From Deltaproteobacteria bacterium (GTDB taxonomy: Bacteria > Desulfobacterota > DSM-4660 > Desulfatiglandales > HGW-15): a stretch of DNA of 17,126 nucleotides. The translations under genes were made by a program, and so were the position numbers. Below the pieces are notes generated by a model, which was not told where the DNA came from, ran no database searches, and saw only the letters and a program-made list of their open reading frames with translations. Each line of letters opens with the position of its first letter. Position 1 is the first letter of the stretch. Where the stretch lies: the NCBI GenBank assembly GCA_020342025.1, contig CP070840.1:1420620-1437745 (forward strand), in the 5' to 3' direction. Of the stretch, positions 8,004-15,059 are shown piece by piece.

Positions 8004-8064
8004 TTGCAAGATCTGAGAAGGAGTCCAAATAGTCAAGGGCGGTTATAGGATTGTCCCCTAATTC

Positions 8065-8835
8065 GTGGTAAGATTTTTATCAGTGAAGTCAAGAACCTTT
8101 TCCATCTTTTGGCCATTGATTCTCTGCCTGGGTCTCCTTAGCTCCAGCGCATTATGTGCTGAGGTTGACGAGAATGCCCTATGGTCCTTGCAGTTTAAGA
8201 GCGTCTCGATTTCCGAGGCGTTAAAAAAAATAACGCAGACCACCGGGATCAAAATAATCACCCCAAAGCAATTGGGAAACCAAGTCATTACAAGGTCCTA
8301 CGAAAACCAGACCATTGAGCATATCCTGAAGGACATGTTCCGGGATATGAACTACGCTTTAGTCTGGTCTTATGGCGAAAAGGGCATTGACTCCGTCAGA
8401 ATACTTGCTCTTGACAAAGGCGGTGGGACTGGAGCCAAGGCTTCACCAGGCGCGGTGAGGCCTGGTGTCCGAGATTATCCCGCTGCCAGGTATCCTGCTC
8501 AGAGACAATACCCTCAGAAAGGAGAGCCGTCTCGTCCCAGAAGATCCATGATGGAGAGGGAGCCAGAAGATACCGAGCCTGAGGCTCCATCTGAGCAGAA
8601 ACAGGAAGAGGACGACCAAGGGGAATCTGAGTCTAAGGAAGAGGAAAAAGAATCGATAGATTCTTCTGAAGAGTCGGATGAGGAAAAGCCTATCCCCCCA
8701 AAGAGATTGCCGCCCCGATCCAATGAGGGCGTGGAAAAGGGGGAACAAGAATCTCAATCGGAAGGGCGCCAAAGCGAGGACGAAGAATCGGTCCCATCTT
8801 CACGGGCCGGGGCGGAGAGCACGGAAGAAAAATAG
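8065..8835 (+). CDS. Exported STN-like (secretin/TonB short N-terminal) domain protein with acidic C-terminal tail
   Basis: The product is 256 residues from the GTG at 8065, or 250 from an in-frame GTG at 8083, which gives the neater signal peptide MKSRTFSIFWPLILCLG...ALCAE. Neither start has a strong SD. After the signal, residues about 38-108 match the STN pattern: LQFKSVSISEALKKITQTTGI, then a strand, then SYENQTIEHILKDMF and ending VRILAL. STN domains occur at the N-terminus of secretins and TonB receptors and bind partner periplasmic proteins. Here no secretin or receptor follows. Instead, from about residue 155 to the end there is a disordered, very Glu/Asp/Ser-rich tail (DSSEESDEE, ESESKEEEKES). 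It may be a small periplasmic partner or adaptor; the function is unknown. Confidence 0.75.
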   Translation: MVRFLSVKSRTFSIFWPLILCLGLLSSSALCAEVDENALWSLQFKSVSISEALKKITQTTGIKIITPKQLGNQVITRSYENQTIEHILKDMFRDMNYALVWSYGEKGIDSVRILALDKGGGTGAKASPGAVRPGVRDYPAARYPAQRQYPQKGEPSRPRRSMMEREPEDTEPEAPSEQKQEEDDQGESESKEEEKESIDSSEESDEEKPIPPKRLPPRSNEGVEKGEQESQSEGRQSEDEESVPSSRAGAESTEEK

Positions 8836-8903
8836 GTCATATTCCCCTTTCCGCGGTCTTTCAGCCACCTCAAAAACTTAAAGAATTTGGACGCATTTTT
8901 TTC

Positions 8904-8932
8904 TTGCAAAGGGGGCTGGATTTTATTATCTG
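8904..8932 (+). promoter_or_regulatory. Weak candidate promoter for the HU gene
   Basis: TTGCAA (8904-8909), a 17-base spacer, and TATCTG (8927-8932) lie about 40 bases before the HU start codon. The -35 is fair and the -10 poor, so this is tentative. Confidence 0.25.
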
Positions 8933-8970
8933 TTGCCATCTTCAAGATTTCCTAGACAGGAGGGAAAAGC

Positions 8971-9240
8971 ATGAACAAGGAAGACTTGGTAAATCAAGTG
9001 GCAAAGGTCATGAGCACCAAAAAAGAGGCCCAGGCAGCCGTGGATTGCATCTTTTCCAGCCTCACCAAAGCGCTAAAGAAAAAGGATACCGTTTCTCTGG
9101 TTGGCTTCGGAACCTTTAAGGTGAGCAAAAGAAAGGCCAGGAAAGGAAGAAATCCGCAGACAGGCGAAGAAATCAAGATCAAAGCACAGAACGTCCCGAA
9201 GTTTACACCGGGAAAGGCCCTGAAGGATGCCGTCAATTAA
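8971..9240 (+). CDS. hup: HU-family DNA-binding protein
   Basis: This 89-residue nucleoid protein has the classic HU layout. A helical N-terminal half (MNKEDLVNQVAKVMSTKKEA) is followed by the GFGTF turn at residues 46-50 and the DNA-binding arm GRNPQTGEEIKI at about 59-70, with the intercalating proline in RNP. It ends with VPKFTPGKALKDAVN. Length is normal for HU (about 90). AGGAGGG at 8959-8965 supports the ATG. A strong terminator directly follows, so it ends its transcription unit. HU compacts DNA and helps replication, recombination and regulation. IHF is less likely from the arm sequence. Confidence 0.95.
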   Translation: MNKEDLVNQVAKVMSTKKEAQAAVDCIFSSLTKALKKKDTVSLVGFGTFKVSKRKARKGRNPQTGEEIKIKAQNVPKFTPGKALKDAVN

Positions 9241-9263
9241 CTGTTGTCCAAGTAGATGAATTG

Positions 9264-9304
9264 AAGCCCCCATTTGGAGCTTTCATCCCTATGGGGGCTT
9301 TTTA
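9264..9304 (+). terminator. Rho-independent terminator after HU
   Basis: AAGCCCCCAT (9264-9273) and ATGGGGGCTT (9291-9300) form a perfect 10-bp stem with a 17-base loop. A run of Ts follows at 9299-9303. It begins 23 bases after the HU stop codon. Confidence 0.88.
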
Positions 9305-9330
9305 GTAAACATCCTCTGTAAGGGCCGAAA

Positions 9331-9648
9331 ATGAACGAGTCGTTAACCATAGTCTTGCCGAGAAAAATGTCGCTGCCCGGGCGCATCTCAGAAGCGGGCA
9401 GACAAATCAAGGAATGGCTCCTGTCCCCGGATGTGGTCTTCAGCAATGAGAGGGACAAGTTGCAGATGACGAAATGGGAGCTGGACGACAGAGAATATCG
9501 CTATCACTATCTGATTATTAAAGGAAAAGGGCTATCGGCCAGCACACTGAGGAAACCACTATCACAGTCCGAACTGAAGACTCCCGAAGCGCCGGCCAAT
9601 CAGTTACGAATGGGAGGGTCAGTGACAGATATCCATTCTGACCTGTAA
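9331..9648 (+). CDS. Small hypothetical protein, 105 residues
   Basis: The ATG at 9331 is preceded by AAGGG at 9320-9324. The product is polar and soluble, with no signal peptide or membrane segment. A central part (KLQMTKWELDDREYRYHYLIIKG) reads like alternating beta strands, and the end is flexible. No family was recognised. It sits between the HU terminator and the DksA gene in the same direction. The sequence looks protein-like rather than random, but coding status rests only on frame, SD and position. Confidence 0.5.
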   Translation: MNESLTIVLPRKMSLPGRISEAGRQIKEWLLSPDVVFSNERDKLQMTKWELDDREYRYHYLIIKGKGLSASTLRKPLSQSELKTPEAPANQLRMGGSVTDIHSDL

Positions 9649-9749
9649 TTTCCCCATGGACTTTTCGTGACTGGGGGCAAGGCGTGGACCTATCCTTCGT
9701 AAGGCCCCTCTCCAGCCCATCTGAATATGGATAAGAAAGGGGGTGTGAA

Positions 9750-10241
9750 GTGCCTATGGACGCTCCTGATTTCTTTGATGAAGAGACCGCACAATACCCC
9801 GGGTTGGTCGGGTATGTGGATCTAGCTGAAGATTACCACCCTTCTGAAAATGAGCCCTATATGAACTCCAGGCAGCTTGAGTACTTTAGACGAAAGCTTC
9901 TTGATTGGCGGAAACAACTCCTGAAAGATTCCGGGGAAGGTTTAGGCAGGCTGAAGGAAGAAAGCACAAGGGAAATAGACATCCTAGATCAGGGTATTTT
10001 AGAGGCAAACACCTCCTTAAAACTCAAGACCCGCGATCGCTGCCTGGCGCTTATCTCTGAAATTGATGAGGCACTGCAGCGTATCCATGACGGGATCTAC
10101 GGTTATTGTATGGAAACGGGGGAAGAGATCGGAATAATGCGCCTTGAAGCCCGACCTACTGCCAGGCTCTCCCTCGAAGCACAAGAGTGGTGTGAACGCG
10201 GAAAAAGGAGAAGGGCCCGGTTGAATTTTGCATATACATAA
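9750..10241 (+). CDS. dksA: DksA/TraR-family RNA polymerase-binding regulator with degenerate zinc finger
   Basis: The product is 163 residues from the GTG at 9750 (AAGGGGG at 9737-9743 gives good spacing), or 161 from the ATG at 9756. The alignment to E. coli DksA is clear by eye: EPYMNSRQLEYFRRKLLDWR at 35-54, a coiled coil, LKTRDR at 92-97, and IYGYCMETGEEIGIMRLEARPTARLS to 141. DksA binds the RNA polymerase secondary channel and with ppGpp controls rRNA and stress genes. Of the four zinc cysteines only Cys120 remains; the others are Thr123, Ser141 and Ala144, a pattern known from cysteine-poor DksA proteins. At the coiled-coil tip the functional DxxDxA motif reads D77-I-L-D80-Q-G82, with Gly for Ala. 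It is followed by a strong terminator. Confidence 0.88.
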   Translation: MPMDAPDFFDEETAQYPGLVGYVDLAEDYHPSENEPYMNSRQLEYFRRKLLDWRKQLLKDSGEGLGRLKEESTREIDILDQGILEANTSLKLKTRDRCLALISEIDEALQRIHDGIYGYCMETGEEIGIMRLEARPTARLSLEAQEWCERGKRRRARLNFAYT

Positions 10242-10324
10242 TCATTTAGGTAAAAAATATCAGGCTCTTTTTATGGGGTGTCTAGCGAAGCAATGAATGT
10301 TATAATGTTAAAGGGTGATTTTCT

Positions 10325-10357
10325 CTAGCCCCTCTCCATTAGAGGGGCTAGCCTTTT
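10325..10357 (+). terminator. Rho-independent terminator after the DksA gene
   Basis: CTAGCCCCTCT (10325-10335), loop CCATT, and AGAGGGGCTAG (10341-10351) form a perfect 11-bp stem followed by CCTTTT. It lies 84 bases after the dksA stop and before the four-gene operon, so it isolates the two units. The T-run is short. Confidence 0.82.
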
Positions 10358-10437
10358 ACAGAGGTTTACATATTTGGGCGGCGCGTAATCTGCCACCTTA
10401 ACGTTATTTTTAAATGAGTTGACTTGGCGAGGTTCTT

Positions 10438-11559
10438 ATGCCTGAAGAAGAGAAAAAAAAGACTGAAACTCAAGACAGCATGCGAAATGGTTCAATCCTC
10501 ACCCTACTCGACGGAGCAAGTTCACAGGCTCCCATTATCGCGCCAGAGCTGGAGATCCAGAAGGCTGTGGCCGCAGATAACAACCAACTACTCAGTGATC
10601 GATTGGAAGCCTATGAGGATATCATTGATTCCGAGGTTGGAGATACCACACTTTCCCGAGCGCGCAATATCGAACGAGAGGTGGGTTTAAGGCAGATATA
10701 CCTCAAATTTGAAGGGGCAAATCCCACGGGGACTCAAAAGGACCGCATTGCCTTCGCACAGGCCAAGGACGCCATGCGACGAGGCTTTGATTCAATTACT
10801 CTGGCCACTTGCGGTAATTACGGCGTGGCCATGGCCTTGGCAGCATCCATGGCGGGACTGCGTTGTGTCACCTTTATTCCAAAAGATTACCATACGAAAC
10901 GCGTTCAAGAGATGGTAGATTATGGCGCAGAAATCGTCCGCGTTACAGGGGACTATGAAAACGCCGTACTTGCTTCCCGTGAGAGGGCAGAATCTGACGA
11001 AATCTATGACGCCAACCCGGGAGGGGACAACACCAGCATCCAGCTCAAGACTTATGGCCAGATTGCCTATGAGATCTATGACGATCTTCGCGATGCCCCC
11101 GCTGCGGTAGCCGTTCCGGTCTCTAACGGCACAACGCTAGCAGGGGTATATAAGGGATTTCAGAGTCTCTATCGCCGCGGAAAAACATCACGCATACCAC
11201 GCATTGTGGCGGGCTCTTCTCACAACAAGAATCCCATAATCAAGGCATTTATGAAGAATTCTCCAAGCTGCGACGACCTTCCCCCTGAACAGATCCGCGA
11301 AACGCCTATCAATGAACCACTGATCAACTGGCACTCCATCGACGGTGACTACGCACTGGAAGCCATCAGGGCAACAGGAGGATGGGCCTCCAATGCAAGC
11401 GACAAGAGCATGCTAACCTATTCCCGTTTGCTCAGGGAACGAGAAGGCCTCAACGTCCTGCCCGCATCCACCGCGGGTCTGATCGTTCTTCTTGACCGAG
11501 ATCGCAAGGAGAAGCTACCAGGGGATCGATACGTGGTGATCCTTACGGGGAGGAAATAA
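10438..11559 (+). CDS. Threonine-synthase-like PLP enzyme (fold type II)
   Basis: At 373 residues this is a fold-type-II PLP enzyme, closest by motif to threonine synthase. The sequence GANPTGTQKDR (93-103) contains the probable PLP Schiff-base Lys101; threonine synthases usually read NPTGSFKDR here, so Thr-Gln replaces Ser-Phe. Other motifs are ATCGNYGVAMA at 123-133 (cofactor-ring loop), NGTTLAG at 230-236 (phosphate loop) and PASTAGL at 342-348. About 60 residues precede the catalytic core, and the first 15 are highly charged. It heads a four-gene operon and its stop overlaps the next start by one base (TAATG). Threonine synthase itself would normally sit with hom and thrB, which are absent, so a beta/gamma-replacement, elimination or racemisation reaction in this pathway is as likely. 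GCGAGG at 10427-10432 is a modest SD. Confidence 0.82.
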   Translation: MPEEEKKKTETQDSMRNGSILTLLDGASSQAPIIAPELEIQKAVAADNNQLLSDRLEAYEDIIDSEVGDTTLSRARNIEREVGLRQIYLKFEGANPTGTQKDRIAFAQAKDAMRRGFDSITLATCGNYGVAMALAASMAGLRCVTFIPKDYHTKRVQEMVDYGAEIVRVTGDYENAVLASRERAESDEIYDANPGGDNTSIQLKTYGQIAYEIYDDLRDAPAAVAVPVSNGTTLAGVYKGFQSLYRRGKTSRIPRIVAGSSHNKNPIIKAFMKNSPSCDDLPPEQIRETPINEPLINWHSIDGDYALEAIRATGGWASNASDKSMLTYSRLLREREGLNVLPASTAGLIVLLDRDRKEKLPGDRYVVILTGRK

Positions 11560-12656
11560 TGAACACATTTCCTGAGGGCAACGCGATTATTTACTGCGAG
11601 GGAATGTTTTCTACCACGAACGGTAAAACAGCACATGGATTGGTCCGTCGTTCGGAGCGCTACCGGGTACTCTCTGTTGTGGACTCCCGTCATGCAGGCG
11701 GTGATGCGGGCGCCATACTGGATGACAAGCCCAATGGGATCTCCGTCTTTGCAGATATTGAACAGGCTGTAACGGCTGCGAAGACCACTAATCATCCTGC
11801 TACACATTTGGTGATGGGACTGGCGCCAGACGGAGGTCGTCTTGGTGCTCAAGCCAGGCGCCACGTGCTAAAAGGGATTCAGCTTGGACTCAATGTGGAT
11901 TCAGGCCTCCATGATTTTATCTCAGAAGATCCCGAGATGGCCAATCTGGCCGTGAAGATTGGAATCCAAATCCGTGATGTGCGAAAGCCGCCCCAAAGAA
12001 AAGACCTCCATTTTTTCACGGGCAAGATCGACCAGGTGAACACCTTGAAAGTGGCGCTCCTGGGCACCGACTCGGCAATCGGAAAGCGCACCACAGCCTG
12101 GATCCTTTTGGATGCTTTGAGGGCTTCTCGTTATTCGGCTGAACTCATCGGCACCGGCCAGACCGCGTGGATGCAAGGTGCGCGTTATGGGATTATTCTC
12201 GATTCCTTGATCAATGATTTTGTCTCTGGAGAGATCGAACATGCCGTATGGACGGCCTGGAAGGAGACCCGACCCGATGTGCTTATCATTGAAGGTCAGG
12301 GAAGCTTGATGAACCCTGCGTACCCCGGGGGTTTCGAGATCCTGGCTGCTGGTAGACCAGAGGTGGTGGTGCTTCAGCACGCACCGGCCAGGAAGGAATA
12401 CGATGGTTTTCCAGGTTATCCTCTGCATCCCCTTGAAAAACAGATGCAAGCCATTGAACTCCTCTCCGGGAAGCCCGTTGTGGCCATATCGATTAACCAT
12501 GAAAACCTGGACAGAAAAGAGGTCCCTGCCGTCTGTGAGGAGATCACCAGGGGCACTGGTCTTCCTGCCTGTGACGTCCTTCTGTCTAGTGCAGAACCGA
12601 TCATAGCAGCCCTCAGGCCGCATATAAAAACTTTGGGAGAGAGGACAAGGCATTGA
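11559..12656 (+). CDS. DUF1611 / DgcN-type protein
   Basis: This 365-residue protein of the DUF1611 family has a Rossmann-like N-terminal domain (to about 155) and a P-loop-like C-terminal domain. Visible motifs are GTDSAIGKRTTA (169-180, nucleotide-binding-like), GTGQTAWMQGARYG (198-211), IIEGQGSLMNPAYPG (243-257) and QHAPARKEYDGFPGYP (273-288). In the one characterised branch, DgcN is an N-acetyltransferase in a D-glutamate catabolic route that works with DgcA, an enolase-superfamily N-acetyl-D-glutamate racemase. The same operon here encodes an enolase-superfamily epimerase, matching that pairing. GGGGAGG at 11547-11553 supports the ATG that overlaps the preceding stop. The next gene overlaps its stop by four bases. 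Exact activity is inferred from family only. Confidence 0.82.
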   Translation: MNTFPEGNAIIYCEGMFSTTNGKTAHGLVRRSERYRVLSVVDSRHAGGDAGAILDDKPNGISVFADIEQAVTAAKTTNHPATHLVMGLAPDGGRLGAQARRHVLKGIQLGLNVDSGLHDFISEDPEMANLAVKIGIQIRDVRKPPQRKDLHFFTGKIDQVNTLKVALLGTDSAIGKRTTAWILLDALRASRYSAELIGTGQTAWMQGARYGIILDSLINDFVSGEIEHAVWTAWKETRPDVLIIEGQGSLMNPAYPGGFEILAAGRPEVVVLQHAPARKEYDGFPGYPLHPLEKQMQAIELLSGKPVVAISINHENLDRKEVPAVCEEITRGTGLPACDVLLSSAEPIIAALRPHIKTLGERTRH

Positions 12657-15055
12657 AAGAGATCATGGAGAGTGAGGACCCCGACATGAAAGCGAATCCT
12701 TTGGACATCCTGAGGGTCGTTCAAAGGCTCGAGGTCGGTCCCGTGGAGTTAGAGAAACGGCGTCTTACGGCGCCCTACAGGGTAATCCAGGATGGTCATA
12801 CAGACGCCATTGAACTTATATACCGCTTCGAAGAAGATGTCTTTGCGCCTGAAGAACCTGCGTCCCTCAACCTGGCATGTATGCTTTCTGCCCAGGTGGC
12901 CTTGAATTACGGACTTTTCTGCGATGAGATAATTTTTCACGGATCGTTCGATGCTAAAGACCAACGGTTTCTCAAAGAGATGGCTCAAAATACGGCCCGT
13001 GAGGTCTTCGTCAAGAAATTTCTTGAACCCAACCCTTTTCTCCGAGGAGCCGCTGCTGAGCTTCCACCGATAAAGCGGAAGACTTACCTGCGGTCTGAGA
13101 TCATATTCAAACAACAAGGACCTGAAACAGAGGGCAGAACAGGGAGAAAAGGAACTGGGAGCATAGAGTGGGATGTGGAACCATCCCGACACGCTATCCT
13201 CTGCAGCGGAGGGAAGGACAGTCTCCTGAGTTTTGGCCTTTTAAGGGAGATCGGATGCGATGTGCACCCAATTTTCATTAATGAATCAGGGAGACACTGG
13301 TTCACCGCCCTGAACGCCTACCGTCACTTTTCAGCCCATGTGCCTCATACTGCGCGTGTCTGGACCAATTCAGACAGGGTTTTTAACTGGATGTTGCGGC
13401 ACCTGCCTTTCGTTCGAAAGGATTTTGAAAACATACGGTCAGATGAATATCCCATCCGACTTTGGACGGTGGCCGTGTTCCTATTTGGCGCCCTCCCCAT
13501 TCTGAGAAAGAGAGGAATCGGTCGCCTTATTATCGGAGATGAGTTCGACACAACACGGAGACTCTCGCATAAGGGAATTACACATTACGACGGCCTCTAT
13601 GACCAGAGCCGCTATTTTGACAATGCACTGACGCGATATTTTCACGGTAAAGACTGGGAGATCAACCAGTTTTCCATTTTAAGGCCCCTCTCTGAACTCT
13701 TGATCGAAAAGGTCCTGGTGGAACGCTATCCCGAACTTCAGCGACATCAAGTCTCCTGCCATGCGACCCATAAGGAAGACGAACGCATTCAGCCTTGTGG
13801 TCGGTGTGAGAAGTGCCGGCGGATTGTTGGGATGCTGACAGCTTTAGGTGCTGATCCAACCCACTGTGGCTATACCGGTGAACAAGTGGGAAATTGCTTG
13901 AGGGCACTGGTGAGCAAAGGGATCCATCAGGAAAAAGAGGACATGCGGCATCTGGGCTTTCTTTTAAATCAGAAAGGCATTATCGAAAAACCCTTTGTTG
14001 GTTCCGTTCAGGCACAACAGAGGCCCGAGATAATGAAGCTGCGCTTTGATCCCGAGAGATCTCCCATAGAAGGGATCCCTCTGGATCTCCGTGAGCCTTT
14101 ATATGGTCTTTGCTTAGAGCACGCAGACGGATCAGCGAAACGGAGCGGTCGGAGATGGATTGACTTTAACCTTTTAACCAATCCGGCCATGCAACGGCCC
14201 TACCCTTTCCACATCCTCAAGTCTGTCAAATCCTCCTCCCAGAAGAAAGCCGGCAAAGATCTATCGGGGCACAGATCGCCTTCTCGTCTGGGAGAGCTCA
14301 CCTGGCCCGAGGCAAAGATACGCCTTAAGCAGGTGGACGTGGCGCTATTGCCTGTGGGCTCCATTGAACAGCATGGGCCTCACCTGCCTCTAGATGCCGA
14401 CGCCTTTGATGCGGAGTACCTTTCTCGGAAAGTGGCGGAATCCTGCAAGGATCCCAAACCTCTGGTTCTACCCCTGATCCCCTATGGGGTTTCCTATCAC
14501 CATGAAGATTTCCCAGGCACCATCAGCATAAGCCCTGAAACCCTTTCCCAGTTGGTCTATGAGATAGGCATGAGTGCCGCCCGCCATGGCGTCACCAAGT
14601 TGGTCATTATCAACGGACACGGAGGGAACAGCCCAGCCCTCCACTTTGCGGCCCAAAAGATAAATCGCGATGCCCATATCTTCACTTGTGTGGATACGGG
14701 CGAGACCAGTGATCCCGATGTCTACGCTGTGGCAGAAACCCCAAACGATGTACATGCAGGGGAGATTGAAACCAGCACCACTTTGGCGACTCGTCCGGAG
14801 CTGGTCAGACTGGATGCTGCAAAGAAGTTCATTCCCAAGTTTTCGAGCCGTTACCTGGACTTTACATCCAAAAGAAGTGTGGAATGGTATGCACGCATCG
14901 CCAAAATATCACCGAGCGGCGTTCTCGGCGATCCAACCAAGGCGAATTCGGACAAGGGAAAGCGTATTTGGGGCCTTATGATCGAAAATCTTGTAGAGTT
15001 TGTGGAAGTCCTCAAGAACTTGACCTTGGACGAGATCTACCAGAAGCGATATTAG
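12653..15055 (+). CDS. Fusion of MurL-like PP-loop ATPase and creatininase-family amidohydrolase
   Basis: This is a single 800-codon frame. Residues about 40-420 form a PP-loop ATPase: ILCSGGKDSLLSFGLL (182-197) is the ATP-pyrophosphate loop, and PCGRCEKC (381-388, with Cys369 nearby) is a likely metal-binding cluster. Overall it most resembles MurL, the ATP-dependent UDP-MurNAc-L-Ala-L-Glu epimerase. Residues about 545-790 form a creatininase-type domain: LLPVGSIEQHGPHLPLDADAF (565-585), YHHEDFPGT (615-623), INGHGGNS (653-660) and VHAGEIETS (700-708). These supply the usual metal-binding Glu, His and Asp residues, so it should hydrolyse an amide or lactam. A polar linker (SVKSSSQKKAGKDLSGHRSPS, 524-544) joins the halves. 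The start is TTG overlapping the previous stop (TTGA), with an in-frame ATG at 12665 as alternative. The fusion argues for consecutive reactions. Confidence 0.8.
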   Translation: MKEIMESEDPDMKANPLDILRVVQRLEVGPVELEKRRLTAPYRVIQDGHTDAIELIYRFEEDVFAPEEPASLNLACMLSAQVALNYGLFCDEIIFHGSFDAKDQRFLKEMAQNTAREVFVKKFLEPNPFLRGAAAELPPIKRKTYLRSEIIFKQQGPETEGRTGRKGTGSIEWDVEPSRHAILCSGGKDSLLSFGLLREIGCDVHPIFINESGRHWFTALNAYRHFSAHVPHTARVWTNSDRVFNWMLRHLPFVRKDFENIRSDEYPIRLWTVAVFLFGALPILRKRGIGRLIIGDEFDTTRRLSHKGITHYDGLYDQSRYFDNALTRYFHGKDWEINQFSILRPLSELLIEKVLVERYPELQRHQVSCHATHKEDERIQPCGRCEKCRRIVGMLTALGADPTHCGYTGEQVGNCLRALVSKGIHQEKEDMRHLGFLLNQKGIIEKPFVGSVQAQQRPEIMKLRFDPERSPIEGIPLDLREPLYGLCLEHADGSAKRSGRRWIDFNLLTNPAMQRPYPFHILKSVKSSSQKKAGKDLSGHRSPSRLGELTWPEAKIRLKQVDVALLPVGSIEQHGPHLPLDADAFDAEYLSRKVAESCKDPKPLVLPLIPYGVSYHHEDFPGTISISPETLSQLVYEIGMSAARHGVTKLVIINGHGGNSPALHFAAQKINRDAHIFTCVDTGETSDPDVYAVAETPNDVHAGEIETSTTLATRPELVRLDAAKKFIPKFSSRYLDFTSKRSVEWYARIAKISPSGVLGDPTKANSDKGKRIWGLMIENLVEFVEVLKNLTLDEIYQKRY

Positions 15056-15059
15056 AGCC

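Noticed and set aside
7951..8016. 21-codon ORF (MISRTRDALDL...) after the TPR gene
   Set aside because: No SD at proper distance and it overlaps the promoter candidate and inverted repeat; chance ORF more likely.
8443..8772. Antisense Leu/Phe/Arg-rich frame opposite the acidic tail of the STN protein
   Set aside because: It appears hydrophobic only because the sense strand is Glu/Ser-rich; reverse-complement artefact.
9703..9716. Shared CCCCTCTCCA string between 9706 region and the terminator at 10325
   Set aside because: Short GC-rich match without flanking similarity; probably chance.
11922..12653. 243-codon antisense frame within the DUF1611 gene
   Set aside because: No SD or recognisable motif; the sense strand encodes a convincing family member.
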